Shown piece by piece: positions 1 through 8,025 of a DNA stretch of 64,000 nt; within the stretch, counting starts at the first letter, position 1; every line of letters begins with the position of its first letter. This DNA comes from Salinispora tropica CNB-440 (GTDB lineage Bacteria; Actinomycetota; Actinomycetes; Mycobacteriales; Micromonosporaceae), in contig NC_009380.1 in the NCBI RefSeq assembly GCF_000016425.1, positions 310,001-374,000 of the forward strand. The letters are read 5' to 3'. The notes beneath the pieces were generated by a model. It searched no databases. It was not told where the DNA came from and saw nothing but the letters and a program-made list of their open reading frames with translations. Position numbers and translations under genes: made by a program.

Positions 1-1633
1 CGTCCCCGCCGCGGAAGCCGGCTCCCAACGCCGGGTGGTTGCCATCCACCCCCGAGTCGGAGCTGCCCACGGTCACCCCGGTACCGGTGATTCCCAGCTC
101 CGACCAGACCCGGTCGGCGCGGATCAGCCGGATGTTCCACTCCGCGCCCCGCGGTGGTGGGGCGTCCCCCGGTACGACGGGGGCGGGCGCGGGCAGTGGG
201 CGGACCCGCTGGTTGACCAGCACCCGATCCACCTCGGGACGGCCCGCCAGCCAGGCCCGTACCAGCGGCCCGCCGTCGACCTCGATCGCGTTGACCAGGT
301 AGTAGGGCGTGTGGTCCAGCCGGAACCGGCGCAGCTCGCGACGCAGGCCGGCCTGCGTCCGCTCGGCGGTCTCCACCAGCCGCCGGTAGACCTCGGCGGC
401 CCGGCGGTCGCGACCGGCCCGGCCGGTGGCGGCGGGCACGCCGCTCAGGTCAGCCTGCTCCCGGAGCACCACGAGGAGCCGTTCACCGTGCAGCCCAGGT
501 TGCCCCGCCCCGACAGCTACCGCCGCGGTCGTCACCAGCAGGGTGGCCGCCACCATCCCGGCCACCGTCCGACTGGGCCGGGCGGCGGGACGTCGGACGA
601 GCGTCACCCCGTAGCCGATGGCGAGGAGGACCGCGATCGTGAAGCCGACACCAGCGGCGACCGCCACCCAGAAGGGCACGTCCCGGGGGTCGGCCAGCAC
701 CAGGCTGACCTCCTCCGGGTCGGTCCAGGCGAGCGGGCCGAAGACGTTCAGCCCGACCAGCCCGGCGGCGGCGGCCCCGACGCCGGTCGCCGTCCGCCGG
801 GCGGCGACGGCCAAGGCCGCCAGCGCGAACCCGGCCGGCGGCAGTGTCAACAGCAGCGGTAGCTGGGCACCGGACTGCCCGACTCCCGCCCCGAGCAGCA
901 GCAGAACGACGCCGGCGACCAGGCCGCCCACCAGCACCAGTCGGACTGGTCGGGGTGGAGTGTCGGCGGTGCGGTGGGGCCAGAACGCAGCAGGCAGGAG
1001 CGCGGCTGCCAGCCCGCCGACGGCCGTGGCGGCGAGTACGGCGAGCAGCGTCTCCAGCAGCCCACCGAGCGCGCCGACCCAGACCCACGGCAGCAGCAGG
1101 GCCAGCCCGCCCGCGAGCCCGAGCAGCGTCACCGAGGCGGGGCGTGGGGCGCGCCGCCGGTGCCGGTCCGACTCGCCTTCCGGGCCAGTCGGCGCGATCC
1201 GGTGGGCGACAAGCCGGTGGATGAGCAGCGTGGCCAGCCCGGCCGTACCGGCGAGGGTTGCCAGATATGCCTCATGCTGCACCGGCGGCAGCGCCCGCGG
1301 CAGGCTCAGCGCGCCGAACACCAGCAGACCCACCAGCCAGAGCTGGCCGACGGCGCGGACCACGCGGGAGCGGGGCAGCAGGGCGAGCAGCAGGGTGGGG
1401 AGTCCGGCCAGGGTCACCACCGCGACGGTGGTCACCGGCCAGAGCCAGACCAGCCGGTCCACGCCGATCACGAGTAGGAGCTGGTCGGTCAACCAGCCGC
1501 CGAGCTGGGTGATCACGGTGAGGCCGACGATCCACAGGCCGACGAAGACGGCGGCGACCACCGGCGCGGGGCTGGCCCGCGGTGGGTTGGCCGGGCTCGG
1601 GAGGGGGTGGGCTCGCCAGGGTCCGGGCTGCAC
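1..1633 (-). CDS. Many-pass membrane protein fused to subtilisin-like (S8) protease, truncated by window edge
   Basis: The first 544 residues are visible and the 3' end lies outside the window. After a short Pro-rich N-terminus there are about ten hydrophobic segments (roughly residues 25-365), for example AVFVGLWIVGLTVITQL and LLGLAGGLALLLPWVWVG. Next comes an I9-like propeptide (about residues 385-475, with LDHTPYYLVNAIEV and GRPEVDRVLVNQ), then the start of the S8 catalytic domain (GTGVTVGSSDSGVDGNHPAL), in which Asp526 is the expected first triad residue. His and Ser lie beyond the edge. The propeptide resembles that of the secreted subtilase at 45558-49913. The GTG start was chosen because TACGGT lies exactly 6 bases upstream, the leaderless arrangement repeated elsewhere in this window. 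A membrane-anchored protease role is inferred. The order of many membrane segments before the propeptide is unusual for S8 enzymes. Confidence 0.8.
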   Translation of the reverse strand, partial: MQPGPWRAHPLPSPANPPRASPAPVVAAVFVGLWIVGLTVITQLGGWLTDQLLLVIGVDRLVWLWPVTTVAVVTLAGLPTLLLALLPRSRVVRAVGQLWLVGLLVFGALSLPRALPPVQHEAYLATLAGTAGLATLLIHRLVAHRIAPTGPEGESDRHRRRAPRPASVTLLGLAGGLALLLPWVWVGALGGLLETLLAVLAATAVGGLAAALLPAAFWPHRTADTPPRPVRLVLVGGLVAGVVLLLLGAGVGQSGAQLPLLLTLPPAGFALAALAVAARRTATGVGAAAAGLVGLNVFGPLAWTDPEEVSLVLADPRDVPFWVAVAAGVGFTIAVLLAIGYGVTLVRRPAARPSRTVAGMVAATLLVTTAAVAVGAGQPGLHGERLLVVLREQADLSGVPAATGRAGRDRRAAEVYRRLVETAERTQAGLRRELRRFRLDHTPYYLVNAIEVDGGPLVRAWLAGRPEVDRVLVNQRVRPLPAPAPVVPGDAPPPRGAEWNIRLIRADRVWSELGITGTGVTVGSSDSGVDGNHPALGAGFRGGD

Positions 1634-1728
1634 CGGCACACCGTACGTCGTCGTCGGACCCGCCGCAGTATGTCGTCGGATTCATCGTCGGTCGGCGCGG
1701 GGACGGAGTGTTCCGGCTTTCGCGGATG

Positions 1729-1762
1729 TTCTGACCGGGACGGGGAGGGCTACCGTGGAGGT
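1729..1762 (+). promoter_or_regulatory. Candidate leaderless promoter of glpD
   Basis: A TCTGAC-like -35 (1730-1735) and a TACCGT -10 (1751-1756) end 6 bases before the GTG at 1763, so transcription would start at or next to the start codon. The -35 and the 15-base spacer are weak; the -10 and its distance from the start codon match many genes in the window. Confidence 0.45.
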
Positions 1763-3589
1763 GTGCGTGACCCGAATGTGTCCCGAGCGACGGCCAGCCA
1801 ACTCTCCCCGCAACGGCGCGCCGCCGACCTGCGCAGCCTGGCGGTTGAGCACTTCGACGTCCTGATCATTGGCGGCGGGGTCACCGGCGCTGGCGCCGCC
1901 CTGGACGCCGCCTCGCGTGGCCTGAAGGTCGCCCTCGTCGAAGCGCGCGACTACGCGGCCGGCACGTCCAGCCGGTCCAGCAAACTGATCCACGGTGGCC
2001 TGCGTTACCTCGAACAGCTCGAGTTCGGCCTGGTCCACGAGGCGCTCACCGAGCGGGGCCTGCTGGCCACCCGGCTCGCGCCGCACCTGGTCCGCCCGGT
2101 GCCGTTTCTGGTGCCGCTGCTCGGCGGCGGGCTTCGGGACCTGCCGGCCCGGACGCTGCGCCGCTCCTACTACGGCGCAGGCGTGGCGGCGTACGACGCG
2201 TTCGCCGGTGTCTTCGGCGGCGGCCGGGGAATGCCGCTACACCGGCACCTGACCCGAGAGGGAGCCCGCCGGACCTTCCCGAGCCTGAAGGCGGAGGGGC
2301 TGGCCGGCGCGATCCGCTACTACGACGGCCAGGTCGACGACGCGCGGCTGGTGGTCACCCTCGCCCGGACCGCGGCCAGCCTCGGCGCGACCGTGGTCAC
2401 CAGCGCCCGCGCCGTCGGTCTGATCCGGCAGGCCCGCGAGGTGACCGGGGTTCGGGTTCGGGATCTGGAGGCGCCGGCCGACTCCCCGGGTGCCGAGTTC
2501 GAGGTGCGTGCCCGTACGGTGATCGCGGCGACCGGGGTGTGGAGCGACGACATGTCCCGGATGCTCGACGACGTCGGGCTGCGCCCCCGGGTTCGGGTCC
2601 GGGCCTCGAAAGGCGTGCACCTGGTGGTGCCCCGATCGGCGATCACCGGCGAGACCGGGCTGATCCTGCGGACCGCCACGAGCGTGCTCTTCGTCATCCC
2701 CTGGGGTGGGCACTGGATCGTCGGTACGACCGACACCGACTGGCGGCTCGACCGCTCCCACCCCGCCGCCTCCGCCCGGGACATCGAGTACCTGCTGGCA
2801 CAGGTCAACACCGTCCTGGACCGGCCGCTGACCACCGCCGACATCGAGGGGGTGTACGCCGGTCTGCGACCGCTGCTGGCCGGCGAGGCGGACTCCACCT
2901 CCAAGCTGTCTCGGGAACACGCGGTCATTGAGCCGATGCTCGGGCTGCTGCTGGTCGCCGGGGGCAAGTACACGACGTATCGGGTGATGGCCGCGGACGT
3001 GGTCGACCGGGCGGCGTACCGGCTCGGCGCGGCACGTCGGTCGCGTACGGCCGACCTGCCGTTGCTCGGGGCCGACGGATACGCGGCGATGTGGCGGGAC
3101 CGGGCAGACCTGGCCCGCCGGCACGGGGTGCCGGTCGGCGTGGTCGAGCACCTGCTGGAGCGGTACGGCAGCCTCACCCTGGAGCTGTTGGCCCTGATCG
3201 ACGCCGACCCGTTGCTCGGCTCGCCGTTGGCCGGCGCGCCGGAGTACCTGGCCGCCGAGGTGACCTACGCGACCCGGGCCGAGGGGGCGCTGCACCTGGA
3301 GGATGTGCTGGACCGGCGGACCCGGATCTCCATCGAGACCGCGCACCGTGGCCTGGAGTCCGCCGAGCACACGGCGGAGCTGATGGGCGCGGTGCTGGGC
3401 TGGGACGCTGACGCACGGGCACGGGAAGTAGCACACTACCGGGCGCGGGTGGCGGCGGAGCGAAACTCACAGCTGATGCCGGACGACGCGACGGCCGACA
3501 CGGCCCGGCTCGGTGCCCCCGATGTCCGTGGCTTCGCCGCCGACCGGGGGGAGGACGACTCGGTGGAGAGCGCTGCCCCCTCCCCGTGA
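1763..3589 (+). CDS. glpD: FAD-dependent glycerol-3-phosphate dehydrogenase
   Basis: This 608-residue protein oxidises sn-glycerol-3-phosphate to dihydroxyacetone phosphate and passes electrons to the membrane quinone pool. The N-terminal dinucleotide-binding fold is clear (DVLIIGGGVTGAGAALDAAS), followed by the family motifs GTSSRSSKLIHGGLRYLEQ and, later, WIVGTTDTDW and LLVAGGKYTTYR; the C-terminal third is the usual helical cap. The length is normal for the family. GTG at 1763 is preferred because TACCGT ends 6 bases before it and no properly spaced ribosome-binding site is present; GTG 1778 is an alternative. The gene diverges from the membrane protease at the left edge and ends close to a convergent FAD oxidase gene, so it is probably monocistronic. 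Confidence 0.93.
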   Translation: MRDPNVSRATASQLSPQRRAADLRSLAVEHFDVLIIGGGVTGAGAALDAASRGLKVALVEARDYAAGTSSRSSKLIHGGLRYLEQLEFGLVHEALTERGLLATRLAPHLVRPVPFLVPLLGGGLRDLPARTLRRSYYGAGVAAYDAFAGVFGGGRGMPLHRHLTREGARRTFPSLKAEGLAGAIRYYDGQVDDARLVVTLARTAASLGATVVTSARAVGLIRQAREVTGVRVRDLEAPADSPGAEFEVRARTVIAATGVWSDDMSRMLDDVGLRPRVRVRASKGVHLVVPRSAITGETGLILRTATSVLFVIPWGGHWIVGTTDTDWRLDRSHPAASARDIEYLLAQVNTVLDRPLTTADIEGVYAGLRPLLAGEADSTSKLSREHAVIEPMLGLLLVAGGKYTTYRVMAADVVDRAAYRLGAARRSRTADLPLLGADGYAAMWRDRADLARRHGVPVGVVEHLLERYGSLTLELLALIDADPLLGSPLAGAPEYLAAEVTYATRAEGALHLEDVLDRRTRISIETAHRGLESAEHTAELMGAVLGWDADARAREVAHYRARVAAERNSQLMPDDATADTARLGAPDVRGFAADRGEDDSVESAAPSP

Positions 3590-3626
3590 CCACGGCACCC
3601 GGGGTGCCTCCCGCAACGCCGGCGAA

Positions 3627-3647
3627 AGCGGCGGCCACCCCGCCGCT
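3627..3647. terminator. Short hairpin between convergent genes
   Basis: AGCGGCGG and CCGCCGCT pair over 8 bp across a 5-base loop, between the converging ends of glpD and the FAD oxidase gene. There is no U-tract, as is common in high-GC actinomycetes. It could serve both strands. Confidence 0.45.
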
Positions 3648-3685
3648 TCGGCTGGATCAGCCACCCGCCGCTTCGGCTGGGTCAG
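3639..3685. repeat. 22-bp direct repeat at a gene end
   Basis: Two copies of a 22-bp unit (CCCGCCGCTTCGGCTG followed by G/A GTCAG-type ends) lie at 3639-3660 and 3664-3685 and differ at one base. The second copy contains the stop codon of the minus-strand FAD oxidase gene, which suggests a small local duplication. Confidence 0.6.
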
Positions 3686-5076
3686 AGCACCTTGCCCGGG
3701 TTGAACAGGCCCGTCGGGTCCAGCGCAGCCTTGATCGCCTGGTGCACCCGGATCCCGACCGGGCCGACCTCCTCGGCCAGCCACTCGCGCTTGAGCAGGC
3801 CGACTCCGTGCTCGCCGGTGCAGGTGCCACCCAGCTCGAGCCCCAGCCGCATGATCTCGTCGAACGCGCGTCGCCCCCGGTCGAGGCTCGCCGGGTCCGC
3901 CCGGTCGACCACGATGTTCGGGTGCAGGTTGCCGTCCCCGGCGTGCCCCACCACACCGATCGGTACGTCGCACTCGGCCGCGATCCGCGCCACCCCGTCG
4001 AGCATGGCGGCCAGCGACCCGCGTGGCACCGCGACGTCGTCGATGACCAGTCCGCCGTTGCCGTCCGGATACGTGTCGGCGGCGAACCGCTCCATCGCCG
4101 GGTGCGCCAGTCGTCGCGCCTGTAGCAGCGCCGCCGCCTCGGCCGCGTCGGTGGCCGCGTACACCTCGTCGGCGCCGGCCGCCGTGCAGACCGCCGCGAG
4201 TGCGGCCAGGTCATCGGCGGCGTGCGCGCCGGTGTCCACGGCGGCCAGCAGCAGCGCGGCCGCATCCCGGCGCAGGCCCATCGGCTGGTACGCCTCGATG
4301 GCGCGCAGGTGCGTCTGGTCGAGCAGTTCCAGCAGGCTGGGGGAGAGGCCCTGGGCGGCGATCTCCGCCACCGCGGCCCCGGCGGCGCTGGTGCCCGGGA
4401 AGACCGCCACCATGGTCAGCGACTCCGCCGGAGCGGGACGCAGCGCGACGGTCACCTCGGTGAGCACGCCGAGGGTGCCCTCGGAGCCGACGAAGAGGCG
4501 GGTCAGGTCGTACCCGGCCACCCCCTTCACGGTACGCCGTCCGGTGCGCAGCACCTCGCCGGAGGCGAGCACGACCTCGAGGCCGAGCACGTACTCGGTG
4601 GTCACGCCGTACTTCACGCAGCACATGCCACCGGCGTTGGTGGCGACGTTCCCGCCGATGGTGGATGACTCCCAGGAAACGGGGTCCGGCGGGTACCACA
4701 GCCCGTGCTCGGCGACCGCGGCGCCGAGGGCCGCGTTGACCACTCCGGGTTGCACCACCGCGATTCGGCTGACCGGATCGATCTCCAGGATGGTGGTCAG
4801 GGCCGACGTGCTGATCACCACGGCGCCATCCACCGCGTTCGCCGCGCCCGCCAGCCCGGTCCGTGCGCCCTGCGGCACCACCGGCGCCCCGTGCCGCGCT
4901 GCGGCGCGTACCACCGCCGCCACCTGTGCGGTGTCCCTGGGGCGGGTGACCACGAGTGGCGTGCCGGCGGCGCAGAGATCTGCCTCGTCTCGCTGGTGCG
5001 CCCGGAGCAGATCCGGGTCGGTCAACACGGCGTCGTCACCGAGCGCGGCACGCAGCTCGTCGAGGAGGGGACCCAT
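3682..5076 (-). CDS. FAD-binding oxidase, glycolate oxidase GlcD / D-lactate dehydrogenase type
   Basis: This 464-residue FAD-linked 2-hydroxyacid dehydrogenase has the PCMH-type flavin-binding domain (VPQGARTGLAGAANAVDGAV and STIGGNVATNAGGMCCVKYG) and the C-terminal FAD-oxidase domain ending in the conserved GEHGVGLLKREWL, with HAGDGNLHPNI before it. By family it oxidises glycolate, D-lactate or a related acid; the sequence alone does not choose between them. No Fe-S partner gene (GlcF type) is next to it. The start is supported by TAGCCT ending 6 bases upstream of the ATG, a leaderless arrangement. It converges on glpD. Confidence 0.88.
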   Translation of the reverse strand: MGPLLDELRAALGDDAVLTDPDLLRAHQRDEADLCAAGTPLVVTRPRDTAQVAAVVRAAARHGAPVVPQGARTGLAGAANAVDGAVVISTSALTTILEIDPVSRIAVVQPGVVNAALGAAVAEHGLWYPPDPVSWESSTIGGNVATNAGGMCCVKYGVTTEYVLGLEVVLASGEVLRTGRRTVKGVAGYDLTRLFVGSEGTLGVLTEVTVALRPAPAESLTMVAVFPGTSAAGAAVAEIAAQGLSPSLLELLDQTHLRAIEAYQPMGLRRDAAALLLAAVDTGAHAADDLAALAAVCTAAGADEVYAATDAAEAAALLQARRLAHPAMERFAADTYPDGNGGLVIDDVAVPRGSLAAMLDGVARIAAECDVPIGVVGHAGDGNLHPNIVVDRADPASLDRGRRAFDEIMRLGLELGGTCTGEHGVGLLKREWLAEEVGPVGIRVHQAIKAALDPTGLFNPGKVL

Positions 5077-5327
5077 GAGCCGAGGCTACGACCCGTGCTG
5101 CCCGACCCCAAATCCGCCCTTGCGCCTGCCCGCTGCGGCCGGTCGGCTCTGCCCGCCCCGTGTCATGTCCGCCTCACCACGCCCCGCCGTTCGTCCGTTC
5201 TGCTCCGGGCGCGCGACACAGAACTGACGCGGAGAGGGTTCGGCAGGGAGTGGTGTGGGTAGTACCCGCGTGGCCCGGGATGAGCGACCTTCGCTGGTAC
5301 AGCGACTCGGTCGCGGGAGGCGGTGGT

Positions 5328-6527
5328 ATGGACATCGACGGCGCCCGGATCGCGGCGACGGTGCAGCGGCTGCGCCATCGTGGTCACGCGACTCTCCAGG
5401 ACCGTTTGCACCGGGTCCGCGCGACGTTGGTGCTCTCCGTCCAGGCCGGACTCGCCGCCGGCATCTCCTGGCTGGTGGCGCATGAGCTGCTGGGCAGCCC
5501 CCAGCCCGTCTTCGCGCCGATCTCGGCGGTCGGTACCCTCGCGGTCTCGGTCGGCCAGCGCTTCCGCCGGACCGTGGAGCTGATCGTCGGGGTGGCGGTC
5601 GGCGTGGCGGTCGGCGACCTTTTGATCTTTTTGCTGGGCACCGGGCCGTGGCAGCTCTCTCTCGTGGTGACCTCGGCGATTCTGCTGACCGTCTTTGCCG
5701 GCGGGAGCGTCGCGATCCTGATTCAGGCGGCGGCGACGGCTGTCCTGATCGTCACGCTCAGCCCGGCCGGGCACAACCTGGAGATACCGCGATTCCTCGA
5801 CGCGTTGATCGGCGGTAGCGCCGCGCTACTGGTGACCGCGCTGCTGTTACCGCTGAACCCGGTACGGGTGCTCAACCGGGCCGCTCGTCCGGCGTTGGAT
5901 CTGCTCGCCGACCAGCTCGACGAGGCCGCCGACGGGCTGCGAGAACGGGAACGGGACAAGGTGCAACACTCGCTGGAGCAGCTCCGCGATCACAAGGAGG
6001 AAGTGGCGTCGTTCGACGAGGCGATCCAGGGCGCCAAGGAAACCGCCACGCTGTCTCCCGCGCGTTGGCACCGCCGGAACGAGCTGACCCACTACGCGGA
6101 GGCGGCCGATCCGATCGAACGGGCGATTCGAAACGCCAGCACACTAATCCGGCGTGCCATCACCCTGATCGAGGACGCGGAGCCGATCCCCGAGCCGATG
6201 CCGGCCTCGATGGGCCACCTCGCCGAGTCGGTACGGTTGCTGCGGCACGAGTTCGCCGTCGGCGAGGAGCCGGAGCGGGCCCGCGAGCGGTCGCTGCGCG
6301 CGGTCAGCGAGGCCGCGCAGGCGTACACCGAGGGCGTGGGCTTCTCCGGCAGCGTGGTGGTCGCCCAGGTGCGTACCATCGCCAGCGACCTGCTGGTCGC
6401 CTCAGGTGTCTCCCAGGAGGAGGCGAACCGCCTGGTCCGCGAGGCCTTCGGCGACCTGAAGCAGAAGAAGCACGTGGAATCGGAGCAGCCCGAACGGAAG
6501 TCGGAGCCCCCGTCCAACGGTGGCTGA
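5328..6527 (+). CDS. FUSC-family-like inner-membrane protein
   Basis: This 399-residue protein has an N-terminal membrane domain of about six helices (roughly residues 30-175, e.g. TVELIVGVAVGVAVGDLLI and VTSAILLTVFAGGSVAILI) followed by a long charged, helical cytosolic domain (residues 190-399) with coiled-coil-like stretches such as ERERDKVQHSLEQLRDHKEE. This is the half-transporter layout of the FUSC/aromatic-acid-exporter (ArAE) group; the substrate is unknown. ATG 5328 is chosen because GGGAGG lies 6-10 bases upstream. Upstream in-frame starts would add a poorly conserved-looking Pro/Arg-rich tail. The gene sits alone between a divergent oxidase and a convergent desulfurase-like gene. 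Confidence 0.75.
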   Translation: MDIDGARIAATVQRLRHRGHATLQDRLHRVRATLVLSVQAGLAAGISWLVAHELLGSPQPVFAPISAVGTLAVSVGQRFRRTVELIVGVAVGVAVGDLLIFLLGTGPWQLSLVVTSAILLTVFAGGSVAILIQAAATAVLIVTLSPAGHNLEIPRFLDALIGGSAALLVTALLLPLNPVRVLNRAARPALDLLADQLDEAADGLRERERDKVQHSLEQLRDHKEEVASFDEAIQGAKETATLSPARWHRRNELTHYAEAADPIERAIRNASTLIRRAITLIEDAEPIPEPMPASMGHLAESVRLLRHEFAVGEEPERARERSLRAVSEAAQAYTEGVGFSGSVVVAQVRTIASDLLVASGVSQEEANRLVREAFGDLKQKKHVESEQPERKSEPPSNGG

Positions 6528-6551
6528 ACCGGCCGCCGTCGTGTCCTCGGG

Positions 6552-7796
6552 TCAGTCGAGCGCGGCGAGTGCGGCGAGCAGGTGGTCCACCTGCTCGCGG
6601 GTACTACCCAGCCCGATACTCGCCCGCAGCGCGGTCGCCGGCAGGTCCCGCCGACCGCTGCGGGCGGAGGCCTCGGTGAGTAGTCGCCGGGCGAACGGGT
6701 GGGCGCAGAACAGCCCGTCGCGTACCCCGATCCGGTGCCGCCGGGCCAGATGGGCCGCGACCTCGGCCGAGTCCCGGCCGGCCAGCACGAACGAGACGAT
6801 CCCCACCCGCGGCGCGGCCGGCCCGAAGGCGTGCAGCTCGACCGCGTCCGGCAGCTCGGCGAGCCCCTCCCGGAGCCGGTCCAGCAACCGCTGTTCGGCG
6901 TCGTGTAGTGCCGCCCGGTCGGCGCTGGCGAGAGCGTCGCACACCGCGGCGAGCGCTACCGCGCCGAGCAGGTTCGGCGTGCCGGCCTCGTGTCGGCCCG
7001 GCCCGGCCGCCCACCGGATGTCGTGGGTCGCGACGCCGACGTGGCTGGTCGCGCCCCCACCGGCCAGGTACGGCGGGGCCGCGTCCAGCCAGTCGCCCCG
7101 CCCGATGAGCACCCCCGCGCCGAACGGCGCGTACAACTTGTGCCCGGAGACGGCCAGGTAGTCCACGTCGAGGGCGCGAATGTCAACGGGGGCGTGCGGG
7201 GCGAGCTGGGCCGCGTCCACCGCGATCCGGGCCCGGTGTCGCCGGGCCACCTGCGCCAGCTCGGCCAGGGGCCACCGCTCGCCCGTCACATTGCTCGCGC
7301 CGGTCACCGTGACCAGCACCGGCGGTTCGCGGTCGGCGCCGCGGCGCAGCTCGCCGAGGGCCGCGTCGAGCGCGCGTACCGCGCCAGCGGGATGCTCCGG
7401 CATGGGCAGCCGGACCGGCCCGCGCGGCCAGGGGAGCAGGTTGGCGTGGTGCTCGCCACCGAACGTCACCACCGTGGTGCCGGCGGGTAGCGCGCGGGCC
7501 AGCAGATTGAGCGCGTCCGTCGTGTTCCGGGTGAAGATGACGTGGTCGTCGGGGCGGGCGCCGAAGAAGTCACCGACCGTCTGCCGGGCCCGCTCGTAGG
7601 CCAGAGTGCAGTGCTGCGACAGGGCTCCGGCGCCCCGGTGCACACTTGCGTACCAGGGCAGCAGCGCGGTCACGGCGTCCGCCGCGGCCTGCGCGCACGG
7701 GGCACTGGCCGCGTAGTCCAGGTTGATCTGATCGGGAACGCCGAGCACGTTGAGGGGGCCGGCGACGGTCGGCGACGGGGCGAGGGCACAGGTCAT
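6552..7796 (-). CDS. Cysteine desulfurase-like class V aminotransferase (PLP)
   Basis: This 414-residue fold-type I PLP enzyme resembles SufS/CsdA. Visible motifs are INLDYAASAP near residue 24, the cofactor-phosphate contact FTRNTTDALN, GEHHANLLPW, the PLP-binding Asp in IAVDAAQLAPH, and the Schiff-base lysine in AVSGHKLYAPFGAGVLIGR. A candidate catalytic cysteine follows in RDGLFCAHPF. It could supply sulfur from cysteine, or be a related C-S lyase. No suf genes are adjacent. ATG 7796 follows a GGAG sequence and is placed downstream of a SAM-IV riboswitch, so expression is probably lowered when S-adenosylmethionine is plentiful. That regulation supports a sulfur-amino-acid role over general Fe-S assembly. 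Confidence 0.82.
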   Translation of the reverse strand: MTCALAPSPTVAGPLNVLGVPDQINLDYAASAPCAQAAADAVTALLPWYASVHRGAGALSQHCTLAYERARQTVGDFFGARPDDHVIFTRNTTDALNLLARALPAGTTVVTFGGEHHANLLPWPRGPVRLPMPEHPAGAVRALDAALGELRRGADREPPVLVTVTGASNVTGERWPLAELAQVARRHRARIAVDAAQLAPHAPVDIRALDVDYLAVSGHKLYAPFGAGVLIGRGDWLDAAPPYLAGGGATSHVGVATHDIRWAAGPGRHEAGTPNLLGAVALAAVCDALASADRAALHDAEQRLLDRLREGLAELPDAVELHAFGPAAPRVGIVSFVLAGRDSAEVAAHLARRHRIGVRDGLFCAHPFARRLLTEASARSGRRDLPATALRASIGLGSTREQVDHLLAALAALD

Positions 7797-7867
7797 CGGG
7801 GTGGCTTCTCCGGAGTCAGGGACCCCGGGTGGGCGGGCGGGGTCCGCGCTTGCCCGACGCGCGCCGC

Positions 7868-7962
7868 GCCAGGCCCGGTCATCACCCGGGGCACCCCACC
7901 GCGAACCTCGACGAGGGTTGCCGGCCAGCAAGCCGGGGCTTGTCGCTGGCGCTCGTGACCTG
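7868..7962 (-). ncRNA. SAM-IV riboswitch
   Basis: Read on the minus strand, the leader contains GCCAGCGACAAGCCCCGGCT, then GCTGGCCGGCAACC, GCGGTGGGGTGCC and CCGGGTGATGACC. These match, from memory, the SAM-IV riboswitch consensus of actinomycetes. The SAM-I-like core (CCGGCAACC with GGTGCC) is present. It lies about 70-165 bases before the start codon of the desulfurase-like gene on the same strand. A TACACT -10 box just upstream (minus strand, near 7969-7974) would start the transcript at the aptamer. S-adenosylmethionine binding is known for the class; effect on this gene is inferred. Confidence 0.85.
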
Positions 7963-8025
7963 CTTGCAGTGTAGCGGGCAGCGGTGTGGCCGGCCGGGCA
8001 GGCCGGTGGTGACTACGCTGACGGC

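Noticed and set aside
618..1865. Ser/Thr/Ala-rich plus-strand frame of 415 codons
   Set aside because: It is antisense to the membrane subtilisin gene, whose minus-strand frame shows continuous membrane helices, a propeptide and an S8 motif.
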